Assembly (NCBI GenBank): GCA_025927435.1
Contig: JAICLM010000031.1
Location: 1-13,320, forward strand
DNA length: 13,320 bases
Direction of reading: 5' to 3'
DNA from: Thermoleophilia bacterium
Lineage (GTDB): Bacteria > Actinomycetota > Thermoleophilia > Gaiellales > Gaiellaceae
In this document: piece after piece, positions 1 to 5,933 of the stretch
Position numbering within the stretch: position 1 is the first letter of the stretch
How the letters are laid out: the number at the start of each line of letters is the position of its first letter
Made by a program: the position numbers and the translations under genes
The notes under the pieces: generated by a model
Told to the model about the DNA's origin: nothing
The model's database searches: none
The model's input: the letters and a program-made list of their open reading frames with translations, nothing else

Positions 1-1
1 C

Positions 2-553
2 CACGCCGACGTCGTGATCGCCTCGACCAACGCACCCGGGCTCGTGCTCGAGGCAGAGACGGTGGCCGGGGTGCTGCGGAGCCGCAAGGGCCGCCGGCTC
101 CTACTCATCGACCTCGCCGTTCCGCGCGACCTCGACTCCGCGATCGGCGACCTCGACGGCTGCTACCTCTACGACATCGACGACCTCGAGGCGATCGTGG
201 TCGAGACGCTTTCGTTGCGCCGGCGGGAGGCCGAGCGGGCCGAGGCGATCGTCGCTGCCGAGGCGGAGAAGTTCCACGAGTGGCACGCGTCGCTCGACGT
301 GGTGCCGGCGATCGCATCGCTGCGGGCACGGGCGGAGGAGATCCGCGAGGCCGAGCTGCAGAAGGCGGAGGCGTTGCTCGGGCGACTCGACGACAGCCAG
401 CGCCGCGCCGTCGAGGCGGTCACCGCTCAGATCGTGAACAAGCTTCTCCATCAGCCGACCGTGCGGATGAAGCAGGCAGCCGTGTCGGCCGACGGGGTCC
501 TCTATGCTGAGGCCGTGCGGCACCTCTTCGGTCTCGGCGAGGACGAGCGCTGA
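2..553 (+). CDS. hemA: Glutamyl-tRNA reductase, C-terminal part (partial, cut by window start)
   Basis: This is the last 183 residues of glutamyl-tRNA reductase, which reduces glutamyl-tRNA(Glu) to glutamate-1-semialdehyde with NADPH, the first committed step of C5-pathway tetrapyrrole synthesis in the cytosol. The open frame begins before the window. Visible are the end of the NADPH-binding Rossmann domain (ADVVIASTNAPG, then LLIDLAVPRDLD and LYDIDDLE, all close to family consensus) and the long charged C-terminal helical dimerisation region, ending in a conserved block (VTAQIVNKLLHQPTVRMK). The catalytic Cys and glutamate-recognition domain lie outside the window. It ends in TGA, and hemC follows 111 bases later. 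The adjacent hemC and hemD support the assignment strongly. Confidence 0.95.
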   Translation, partial: HADVVIASTNAPGLVLEAETVAGVLRSRKGRRLLLIDLAVPRDLDSAIGDLDGCYLYDIDDLEAIVVETLSLRRREAERAEAIVAAEAEKFHEWHASLDVVPAIASLRARAEEIREAELQKAEALLGRLDDSQRRAVEAVTAQIVNKLLHQPTVRMKQAAVSADGVLYAEAVRHLFGLGEDER

Positions 554-649
554 ACGTCAAGCCCGCAACGGGGCGTCCTCTGCCGCTCCAGGTGCCGACG
601 GCCTTCATCCGAGTCCGGCCGCGCGGCGTCGGCTGCGCCCCGCCCGTAC

Positions 650-654
650 GGAGG
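650..654 (+). promoter_or_regulatory. Ribosome binding site of hemC
   Basis: GGAGG lies 10 bases before the GTG at 665. It is one of the few clear Shine-Dalgarno sites in the window, and it fixes the hemC start because the same frame upstream contains no other start codon back to the hemA stop. Confidence 0.75.
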
Positions 655-664
655 CGATTGGCCT

Positions 665-1498
665 GTGCTCGTCCGCGTCGGCAGTCGCGGCAGTAGGCTC
701 GCGCTCACCCAGGCCGAGCGCGCCGTGTCCTCGCTGCGCGCGCCCGGCGTCGAGCTCGTGCTCGTGCCGATCACGACGGCAGGCGACCGCGACCGCTCGC
801 GTCCGTTCGGTGAGATCGGCTCGCGCGGCGTCTTCGTCAAGGAGCTCGAGGAGGCGCTGCTCGAGCGACGCATCGACGTCGCCGTCCATTCCGCGAAGGA
901 CCTGACCGCTGCGGATCCCGAGGGGCTCGTGATCGGGGCGTACCTGCGCCGGGAGGATCCGCGCGACGCGCTCTGCGGCGCCGCGGAGGTGCGACCCGGG
1001 ATGCGGATCGGCACCGCGTCCGTGCGGCGGAAGGCCCAGCTGCTGGCGCTCGAGCCGACGCTCTCGATCGAGCCGTTGCGCGGCAACATCGACACGCGCT
1101 TGCGCAAGCGGGGCGAGCGCGGGCTCGACGCGATCGTGCTCGCGGCGTGCGGGCTCGACCGGCTCGGGCTCGGCCATGAAATCGGGCACCGGTTCGAGCC
1201 CGAGACGATCCTGCCCGAGGCGGGCCAGGGTGCGCTCGCCCTCCAGGTGCGTGACGGCGAGGAGCACCTCGTCGCGGCCGCCGACGATCGCGGGACCCGC
1301 GGGCGCGTGGAGGCGGAGCGCGCGGTCGTGGCCGCGGTCGGCGGCGGCTGCCTCGCTCCGGTCGCGGCGTACCACGACGGGTCGACTCTCACGGGCCTCG
1401 TCGCGGCGGAGGACGGATCGTGGATCGAGCGGCACACGGGCGAGGATCCGGCCGCGCTCGGGGCGGAGCTGGCGGATGCGAGTACTCGTCACTCGTGA
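665..1498 (+). CDS. hemC: Porphobilinogen deaminase (hydroxymethylbilane synthase)
   Basis: This 277-residue protein condenses four porphobilinogen molecules into the linear tetrapyrrole hydroxymethylbilane. The N-terminus (VRVGSRGSRLALTQA) is the family signature. HSAKDL at 75-80 holds the catalytic Asp (D79). GTASVRRKAQ (116-125) and RGNIDTRLRK (139-148) carry the Arg/Lys residues that bind substrate carboxylates. GGGCLAPV places the dipyrromethane cofactor Cys at C229. It is slightly shorter than enterobacterial homologues because the C-terminal domain is trimmed. The GTG start has GGAGG ten bases upstream. Its 3' end overlaps hemD by 23 bases. Product hydroxymethylbilane is the substrate of the next gene's enzyme, so coupling makes sense because the intermediate cyclises spontaneously to the wrong isomer. 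Confidence 0.97.
   Translation: MLVRVGSRGSRLALTQAERAVSSLRAPGVELVLVPITTAGDRDRSRPFGEIGSRGVFVKELEEALLERRIDVAVHSAKDLTAADPEGLVIGAYLRREDPRDALCGAAEVRPGMRIGTASVRRKAQLLALEPTLSIEPLRGNIDTRLRKRGERGLDAIVLAACGLDRLGLGHEIGHRFEPETILPEAGQGALALQVRDGEEHLVAAADDRGTRGRVEAERAVVAAVGGGCLAPVAAYHDGSTLTGLVAAEDGSWIERHTGEDPAALGAELADASTRHS
1465..1468 (+). promoter_or_regulatory. Ribosome binding site of hemD, inside hemC
   Basis: GGAG is seven bases before the ATG at 1476. It supports that ATG as the hemD start rather than any upstream in-frame codon, and means hemD initiation occurs within the hemC coding region. Confidence 0.6.
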
Positions 1499-2075
1499 GG
1501 AGCTCGTCGCCCGGGTCGAGTCGCTCGGGCACGAGGCGGTCTTCTGCGAGCTGATCCGCGTCGAGCCGCTGGGCGACGAGCCGGTGGACGCGCGCGCCTA
1601 CGACTGGCTCGTGGTCACGAGCCGCAACGGCGCGCACGAGCTCGGCCGCCGCGGCGTCCTGGCCAATCGCATCGCGGCGATCGGCCCGGCGACGGCCGAG
1701 GCGCTGCGCTCCCACGGCCTCCACGCCGATCTCGTCGCCGCGACCCACACGCAGGAGGGCCTGCGGGACGAGCTGCCGGAGGGAACGCTGTTGCTCGCCG
1801 CCGCCGAAGGAGCACGGCGGGACGTCCTCGAGGCCGACTTCCTCCCGCTCTACCGGACGATCGAGCTGCGGCCGGACGTGCCGGCCGCCGACGTCGCGCT
1901 CCTCATGTCGGGCTCGGCCGCCCGGGCGCTCGCCGCGGCCGGTGCTCGCGTGCCCGTCGTCGCCATCGGCCCCCAGACCGCGGCCGAGGCTCGGGCTGCC
2001 GGCCTGGACGTCGTCGCGGTCGCCGCCACTCACGACCTCGACGGGCTCGTCGAGGCATTACGTTCTCGCTCGTGA
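1476..2075 (+). CDS. hemD: Uroporphyrinogen-III synthase, compact form
   Basis: This 199-residue protein is assigned to HemD, which cyclises hydroxymethylbilane with inversion of ring D to give uroporphyrinogen III. The family is poorly conserved, but the tell-tale segments are present in order: N-terminal RVLVTRE, WLVVTSRNGAHEL, IAAIGPATAEALRSHG, a middle LLLAAAEGARRDVLE, LYRTIEL, LMSGSAARALA, and the C-terminal PVVAIGPQTAAEARAAG with THDLDGLVEAL. It is about 50 residues shorter than the usual 250 or so, with shortened linkers rather than a lost domain. The ATG at 1476 has GGAG seven bases upstream and overlaps hemC by 23 bases. The stop overlaps the next GTG as GTGA. Position after hemC makes the call firm despite its small size. 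Confidence 0.9.
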   Translation: MRVLVTREELVARVESLGHEAVFCELIRVEPLGDEPVDARAYDWLVVTSRNGAHELGRRGVLANRIAAIGPATAEALRSHGLHADLVAATHTQEGLRDELPEGTLLLAAAEGARRDVLEADFLPLYRTIELRPDVPAADVALLMSGSAARALAAAGARVPVVAIGPQTAAEARAAGLDVVAVAATHDLDGLVEALRSRS

Positions 2076-2878
2076 TCATCACCTTCCTGACCGACTTCGG
2101 CCTGCAGGACGACTTCGTCGGCACCTGTCACGGCGTCATCGCGAAGATCGCACCGGACGCGCGCGTGATCGACGTCACGCACGGGGTGCGCCCCGGCCAC
2201 GTGCTCCAGGGTGCGCTCGCGCTCGCGAAGACGCTTCCTTACATGCCGGCAGGTGTCCACCTCGCCGTCGTCGATCCGGGCGTGGGGAGCAACCGGCGCG
2301 CGCTCGCCCTGCGCGACGAGGAGGGCCGGCTCTACGTCGGCCCCGACAACGGGCTCCTCCTCCCGGCGGCCGACCGGTTCGGCGGCGTGGCGCAGGCCCA
2401 CGAGCTCGCGAACGCCCAGTACTCGCTGCAGCCCGTGTCCCGCACGTTCCACGGCCGTGACCTGTTCTCGCCGGCGGCCGCCCATCTCGCCGCGGGCGTG
2501 GCGCTCGAGAAGCTCGGCCCACCGCTCGATCCCGACGAGCTCGTGCGGGTCGAGCTGCCGCAGCCGGAGGTCGGCCATAACCGCATCCGCGCGGTAGCGC
2601 TCGTGGTCGATCGCTTCGGAAACGTCGCGCTCAACCTGCGACGCGAGCAACTCGACCAGGCGGCACTCGCTCCCGGCACCCGGATCGAGCTCACCTGCCA
2701 CGGCGAGCGGTTCTACGCCGTCTTCGCCCGCACCTTCGCGGACGCTCCGCGCGGCTCGCTCATCCTCTACGAGGACAGCTACGGCAGCCTCGCCCTCGCC
2801 GTCTCGCGTGGCAGCGCCGCTCTGCTCCTCCGCGTCGAGGAGGGCGGCGAGATCGTCCTCGACCTCGCCGATCGGTGA
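2072..2878 (+). CDS. SAM hydrolase (SAM hydroxide adenosyltransferase), DUF62 family
   Basis: This 268-residue protein belongs to the DUF62 family, relatives of fluorinase and chlorinase that split S-adenosylmethionine to adenosine and methionine using water. Conserved blocks are LTDFGLQDDFVG (6-17), VVDPGVGSNRR (66-76), GPDNGLL (90-96), TFHGRDLFSPAAA (125-137), VDRFGNVALN (179-188) and YEDSYGSLALAV (233-244). D68, R75 and H127 match the Asp-Arg-His triad proposed to activate water in family members. It starts at a GTG overlapping the hemD stop and its own stop overlaps the next GTG; no clear ribosome site is seen, so translational coupling is likely. The physiological role of these enzymes is unknown. 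Family membership is firm; activity in this organism is inferred. Confidence 0.93.
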   Translation: MIITFLTDFGLQDDFVGTCHGVIAKIAPDARVIDVTHGVRPGHVLQGALALAKTLPYMPAGVHLAVVDPGVGSNRRALALRDEEGRLYVGPDNGLLLPAADRFGGVAQAHELANAQYSLQPVSRTFHGRDLFSPAAAHLAAGVALEKLGPPLDPDELVRVELPQPEVGHNRIRAVALVVDRFGNVALNLRREQLDQAALAPGTRIELTCHGERFYAVFARTFADAPRGSLILYEDSYGSLALAVSRGSAALLLRVEEGGEIVLDLADR

Positions 2879-3483
2879 TCGACGCCCAGCGCTTCGCCCG
2901 TCTCGTCACGGACGCGGTCGTGCGCCGCCCTCGCGTCTGGCTGCTCTTCCGCGGCCCGCTGCGCAAGATGTTCGACGGGCTCGCGGCCACCTGGGAGACG
3001 CGGATCGGCCCGCACCACCTCTGGGCGCTCGACCTGGCGCTCGAGGAGGTGCCGCCGCCGCGCCGTGTGCTCGATCTCGGCACAGGCACCGGTGTCGTCG
3101 CCCTGGCGCTCGCCGAGCGCTATCCCGAGGCGGACGTCGTGGGCATCGACCTCAGCCCGGGGATGATCGAGGAGGCTCGTCGGAAGGTGCCGCCACAGCT
3201 CACGAGCCGCCTCCGCTTCGAAGTGGGCGACGCCTCGGCGCTCGCGTGTCCCGACGGCGAGTTCGACCTCGTCGTCCTCTCGAACATGATCCCCTTCGGC
3301 GACGAGCTGGCCCGCGTCACCGCTCCGGGCGGCACGCTCGTGCTCTCGTTCTCGAGGGGCGCCGAGACTCCGATCTACGTCGCGCCCGACGTGCTGCGCC
3401 GGGAGCTCGACACCCGCGGCTTCACGGAATTTGCGGAGTTTTCCGCCGAGCCGGCCACGGCGTTCCGCGCCAGGAGGCATTAG
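2875..3483 (+). CDS. Class I SAM-dependent methyltransferase, substrate unknown
   Basis: This 202-residue protein has a Rossmann-fold methyltransferase core. Motif I is RVLDLGTGTG (64-73), followed by an acidic D92 in VVGIDLSPGMIEEAR that would bind the SAM ribose, then VGDASALACPDGEFDLVVLSN (motifs II-III region) and a post-motif PGGTLVLSFS (151-160). The N-terminal MFDGLAATWETRIGP resembles the pre-motif helix of UbiE/MenG-like enzymes, but nothing identifies the acceptor. It starts at a GTG overlapping the upstream stop, so it is the last gene of the hem transcription unit; a terminator follows 50 bases downstream. A porphyrin or isoprenoid-quinone acceptor would fit the neighbourhood but is speculation. 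Confidence 0.88.
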   Translation: MIDAQRFARLVTDAVVRRPRVWLLFRGPLRKMFDGLAATWETRIGPHHLWALDLALEEVPPPRRVLDLGTGTGVVALALAERYPEADVVGIDLSPGMIEEARRKVPPQLTSRLRFEVGDASALACPDGEFDLVVLSNMIPFGDELARVTAPGGTLVLSFSRGAETPIYVAPDVLRRELDTRGFTEFAEFSAEPATAFRARRH

Positions 3484-3533
3484 GGTCAGGGCAACGGTCG
3501 TCCGCGACACGGTCGCACCGGTCCGAACGACCT

Positions 3534-3577
3534 GAGGCCCCCGAGCACGTGCGAGCGTCCACGGGGGCCTCGCTTTT
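3534..3577 (+). terminator. Intrinsic terminator of the hem operon
   Basis: A ten-base-pair GC-rich stem pairs gaggcccccg (3534-3543) with cgggggcctc (3562-3571) around an 18-base loop, followed by a TTTT run at 3574-3577. The T run is on the plus-strand side only, so it should stop transcription coming from the methyltransferase at 3483. It also sits just past the stop of the minus-strand mrp gene and might weakly end that transcript. Confidence 0.85.
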
Positions 3578-3585
3578 GGCCTGCC

Positions 3586-4317
3586 TCAGGCGAATCGCTC
3601 CTCGACGTGCCTGGCGAGCTCGCCGAACTGCGGCGGGATCCCGTTGACTTTCGCGAAGGCCGGGTCGAGCGGAATCGAGACGAGCAGGTCGACCTCGCGG
3701 AGAAGCGAGCGCTCCTCGGCCACCGGGGGGAAGACGTCGAGCGTCTCGCCGCAGTGCGGGCAGCGAAGCCCGCGCATGTTCTCGACCGCGCCGAGCACCC
3801 TGACCTCGGCGTCCCGGAGCAGCGAGAGCACCTTGCGGGCGTCGAGGTGCGCCGCGTCCTGCGGGCCGACCACGAGGATCGCGCCCGCGAGCTCCATCGT
3901 GGCGAAGATGTGCTGCTGCAGGTCGGCCGTGCCCGGCGGCAGGTCGACGATCAGGTAGTCGAGCTCGCCCCAGCGCACGTTCCGTACGAGCTGATCGCCG
4001 ATGAACGACGCCAGCATCGCCGGCATCGCGAACATCTGGGCCTCGGCCAGGAGGAACCCGACGGACATGACCTTGATGCCCTCGACCTCCAGGGGCTCGA
4101 GCTCGACGCGGCCGAACCGAGGGTTGCGTCCCAGCTCCCAGCGCCGCAGCTCGCGCGTCTGCTTCAGGCCGAGCATGACCGGGATGTCGGGCCCGTAGAT
4201 GTCCGCGTCGAGCAGCCCGACCGCGCGCCCCGCACCGGCCAGCGCCCGCGCGAGCCCGAGGCTGACGGTCGATTTCCCGACCCCGCCCTTCCCGCTCGCG
4301 ACCGCGACCAGCTTCAC
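3586..4317 (-). CDS. mrp: Mrp/NBP35-family Fe-S cluster carrier ATPase
   Basis: This is a 243-residue P-loop ATPase of the Mrp/ApbC/NBP35 type, which binds and transfers Fe-S clusters in the cytosol. The deviant Walker A, GKGGVGKST (9-17), has the signature first lysine. LDADIYGPDIP (36-46) and VDLPPGTAD (124-132) are Mrp hallmarks. CPHC at C186-C189 is the paired-cysteine motif that bridges a cluster between subunits. The N-terminal MIP18/DUF59 domain found in many bacterial Mrp proteins is absent. I chose the GTG at 4317, which puts the P-loop near the N-terminus; the frame stays open to a TTG at 4368, but that start would sit four bases after the tRNA and adds a non-conserved basic stretch. 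CAGAAT six bases upstream may be a -10 element. Confidence 0.9.
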   Translation of the reverse strand: MKLVAVASGKGGVGKSTVSLGLARALAGAGRAVGLLDADIYGPDIPVMLGLKQTRELRRWELGRNPRFGRVELEPLEVEGIKVMSVGFLLAEAQMFAMPAMLASFIGDQLVRNVRWGELDYLIVDLPPGTADLQQHIFATMELAGAILVVGPQDAAHLDARKVLSLLRDAEVRVLGAVENMRGLRCPHCGETLDVFPPVAEERSLLREVDLLVSIPLDPAFAKVNGIPPQFGELARHVEERFA

Positions 4318-4323
4318 GACTCG

Positions 4324-4329
4324 ATTCTG
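4324..4329 (-). promoter_or_regulatory. Possible -10 element for mrp
   Basis: Reading the minus strand, CAGAAT ends six bases before the GTG at 4317, the spacing expected for leaderless transcription. It matches the key A2 and T6 positions but not T1, and no -35 is visible. The alternative is read-through from the upstream tRNA-Phe. Confidence 0.3.
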
Positions 4330-4372
4330 ATGATTCTTTCGTGCGAGCGGGCGAAGGCCCCAATTCAAAAAA

Positions 4373-4445
4373 TGGCGAGGGCCGGACTCGAACCGGCGAC
4401 ACCCCGGTTTTCAGCCGAGTGCTCTACCAGCTGAGCTACCTCGCC
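4373..4445 (-). tRNA. trnF: tRNA-Phe (anticodon GAA)
   Basis: The 73-base gene folds as a full cloverleaf: acceptor GGCGAGG with CCTCGCC, D-stem GCTC/GAGC, anticodon stem CTCGG/CCGGG with loop CTGAAAA, variable GTGTC, and T-stem GCCGG/CCGGC with loop TTCGAGT. The anticodon GAA is at 4410-4412 on the complementary strand. The discriminator base is A, and CCA is not encoded, so it is added by tRNA nucleotidyltransferase. A run of six T residues follows the discriminator immediately (4367-4372), which may help end the transcript before mrp. Confidence 0.97.
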
Positions 4446-4462
4446 GCGGCTGGGCGGCGGTC

Positions 4463-4468
4463 AGTGTA
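4463..4468 (-). promoter_or_regulatory. Probable -10 element for tRNA-Phe
   Basis: Minus-strand TACACT lies 17 bases before the first tRNA base, giving a plausible start about ten bases upstream of the mature 5' end. No convincing -35 is seen. It shares a 61-base divergent region with the arginase promoter. Confidence 0.5.
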
Positions 4469-4493
4469 GCCGGGCCTCCTCCACCGGGAGCGT

Positions 4494-4499
4494 TAGCCT
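4494..4499 (+). promoter_or_regulatory. Probable -10 element for leaderless rocF
   Basis: TAGCCT fits TANNNT and ends seven bases before the GTG at 4507, so transcription would start at or next to the start codon. No Shine-Dalgarno lies at normal spacing (the nearest GGAG is 16 bases away). Confidence 0.5.
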
Positions 4500-4506
4500 C
4501 TGCGCC

Positions 4507-5421
4507 GTGAGCGTCGAGCCAGCCGCGCGCGAGGTCGCCGTGATCGGGGCTCCGCTCGACCTCGGCGCGGGTCGGCGCGGCGTCGACATGGGACCATCCG
4601 CGATCCGCTACGCGGGCCTCGAGCAGCAGCTCGCGGAGAAGCTCGGTGTCCCGGTCTCGGACGCCGGCAACGTCAGTTCGCCGGTCGTGGAGACGACCGA
4701 CATGGGAGACCCGCAGGCCCGCTATCTGAGCCAGATCCTCGACCTGTGTGATCGGCTGTCCGCGCTCGTGGAGGAGGCGGCCGGTCGTGGCGCCATGCCG
4801 CTCGTTCTCGGCGGCGACCATTCCGTCGCGCTGGGCTCGCTCATGGGGATGGCGAAGGTGCGCGGGATCGGCGGCGTCGTCTGGATCGATGCGCACGGCG
4901 ACCTGAACACTCCGGCCACGTCCCCGTCCGGGAACGTGCACGGGATGGTGCTGGCCGCCGCGCTCGGTTACGGCGGCGACCCGTTCCGGCGAGACGGGTG
5001 GTTTCTCCCGGCGGTCGAGGCCGGGAAGCTCTCGCTGGTGGGAGTCCGGTCGCTCGACGACGGAGAGCGGTCGCTGCTGCACGAGCTCGACGCGAAGGTG
5101 TTCACGATGAGCGAGATCGACCGCATCGGAATCGAGCCCTGCATGCGCGAGGCGATCGCGCACGCGGCCGGCGGGGCGTTCCTCCACGTCTCGCTCGACA
5201 TGGACGTCGTCGATCCCGACTATGCGCCGGGCGTGGGGACGCCGGTCCGGGGTGGGCTCTCGTACCGCGAGGCGCACCTCGCCATGGAGACGATCGCGGA
5301 GTCCGGGCTCCTCGACTCGATGGACGTGGTCGAGGTCAATCCGATCCTCGACCGAGAGAATGCGACCGGGCAGCTCGCCGTCGAGCTCGTGGCTTCGGCG
5401 CTCGGCGCGCGCATCCTCTGA
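4507..5421 (+). CDS. rocF: Arginase (ureohydrolase family)
   Basis: This 304-residue enzyme hydrolyses arginine to ornithine and urea with a two-manganese centre. Metal ligands are readable: H105 in GGDHSVALG, D128/H130/D132 in DAHGDLNTP, and D231/D233 in SLDMDVVDPDYAPG. TSPSGNVHGM (138-147) is the loop that binds the substrate amino acid group and separates arginase from agmatinase. The N-terminal APLDLGAGRRGVDMGPSAIR is also arginase-like. Length is normal for the family. The GTG start has a leaderless-type promoter. The gene overlaps the following macro-domain gene by one base (TGATG), so both should be on one transcript. No urease or ornithine pathway gene is nearby, so its place in arginine or nitrogen metabolism is inferred. 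Another ureohydrolase substrate is possible but less likely. Confidence 0.93.
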   Translation: MSVEPAAREVAVIGAPLDLGAGRRGVDMGPSAIRYAGLEQQLAEKLGVPVSDAGNVSSPVVETTDMGDPQARYLSQILDLCDRLSALVEEAAGRGAMPLVLGGDHSVALGSLMGMAKVRGIGGVVWIDAHGDLNTPATSPSGNVHGMVLAAALGYGGDPFRRDGWFLPAVEAGKLSLVGVRSLDDGERSLLHELDAKVFTMSEIDRIGIEPCMREAIAHAAGGAFLHVSLDMDVVDPDYAPGVGTPVRGGLSYREAHLAMETIAESGLLDSMDVVEVNPILDRENATGQLAVELVASALGARIL

Positions 5422-5933
5422 TGCTGCAGCTGGAGGTTCGCGACGGGGACATCGCCCAGGTGGAGGCGGACGCGATCGCGAATGCTGCGAACGATCGGCT
5501 CTGGATGGGCGCGGGCGTGGCGGGAGCCCTCAAGCGAGCAGGCGGCGAGGAGATCGAGCAGGAGGCGATGGCGATCGGCGGGATCCCGCTCGGCACCGCC
5601 GTCTCGACGACGGCGGGACGCCTCCGTGCCCGGTGGGTGATTCATGGAGCGGTGATGGGAGAGGACCTGCGGACCGATGCCGACCTCGTTCAGCGCACGA
5701 CGCGTGCGTGCCTCGAGCTCGCCGACGAGCTCGGCGCCCGCTCGCTCGCGTTGCCGGCTTTCGGCACCGGTGTAGGCGGCTTTCCGCTCCCGCGCTGCGC
5801 TTCGATCATGGTCGAGGAGGCGCGCATCTACCCGGCTCGGACGCTCGAGCGCGTGATCTTCGCGGTCTACGGCAGCGAGGCCTACGAGGCGTTCTCGTCG
5901 GCACTCTCTTCGCCGTTGTCCGACGGCTCGTAG
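5421..5933 (+). CDS. Macro-domain (ADP-ribose binding) protein
   Basis: This 170-residue protein is essentially one macro domain. GDI (9-11), DAIANAANDRLWMGAGVAGAL (17-37) with the conserved Asn-Ala-Asn pocket and glycine loop, and the phosphate-binding loop PAFGTGVGGFPL (112-123) are all clear. Such domains bind ADP-ribose or related NAD derivatives, and some hydrolyse O-acetyl-ADP-ribose or remove ADP-ribose from proteins; which applies cannot be read here. It starts at an ATG overlapping the arginase stop by one base with no separate ribosome site. Its last 52 bases overlap the 3' end of rarA on the opposite strand, and the encoded tail (SSALSSPLSDGS) is low-complexity and outside the fold. 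Confidence 0.92.
   Translation: MLQLEVRDGDIAQVEADAIANAANDRLWMGAGVAGALKRAGGEEIEQEAMAIGGIPLGTAVSTTAGRLRARWVIHGAVMGEDLRTDADLVQRTTRACLELADELGARSLALPAFGTGVGGFPLPRCASIMVEEARIYPARTLERVIFAVYGSEAYEAFSSALSSPLSDGS

Noticed and set aside
101..1492. Long open frames on the minus strand opposite hemA and hemC
   Set aside because: They are Arg/Pro-rich mirror frames of GC-rich genes, match no protein family, and lie opposite firmly identified hem genes.
4318..4368. TTG at 4368 as the mrp start
   Set aside because: It begins four bases after the tRNA end inside the T run and adds 17 non-conserved residues; GTG 4317 leads straight into the P-loop domain.
3607..4434. Plus-strand open frame of 275 residues across mrp and the tRNA gene
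   Set aside because: It runs antisense to mrp and through tRNA-Phe, has skewed composition and no recognisable motif.
4367..4445. tRNA-Phe as an attachment site for an integrated element
   Set aside because: No integrase, no repeat of the tRNA 3' end and no foreign-looking genes on either side.
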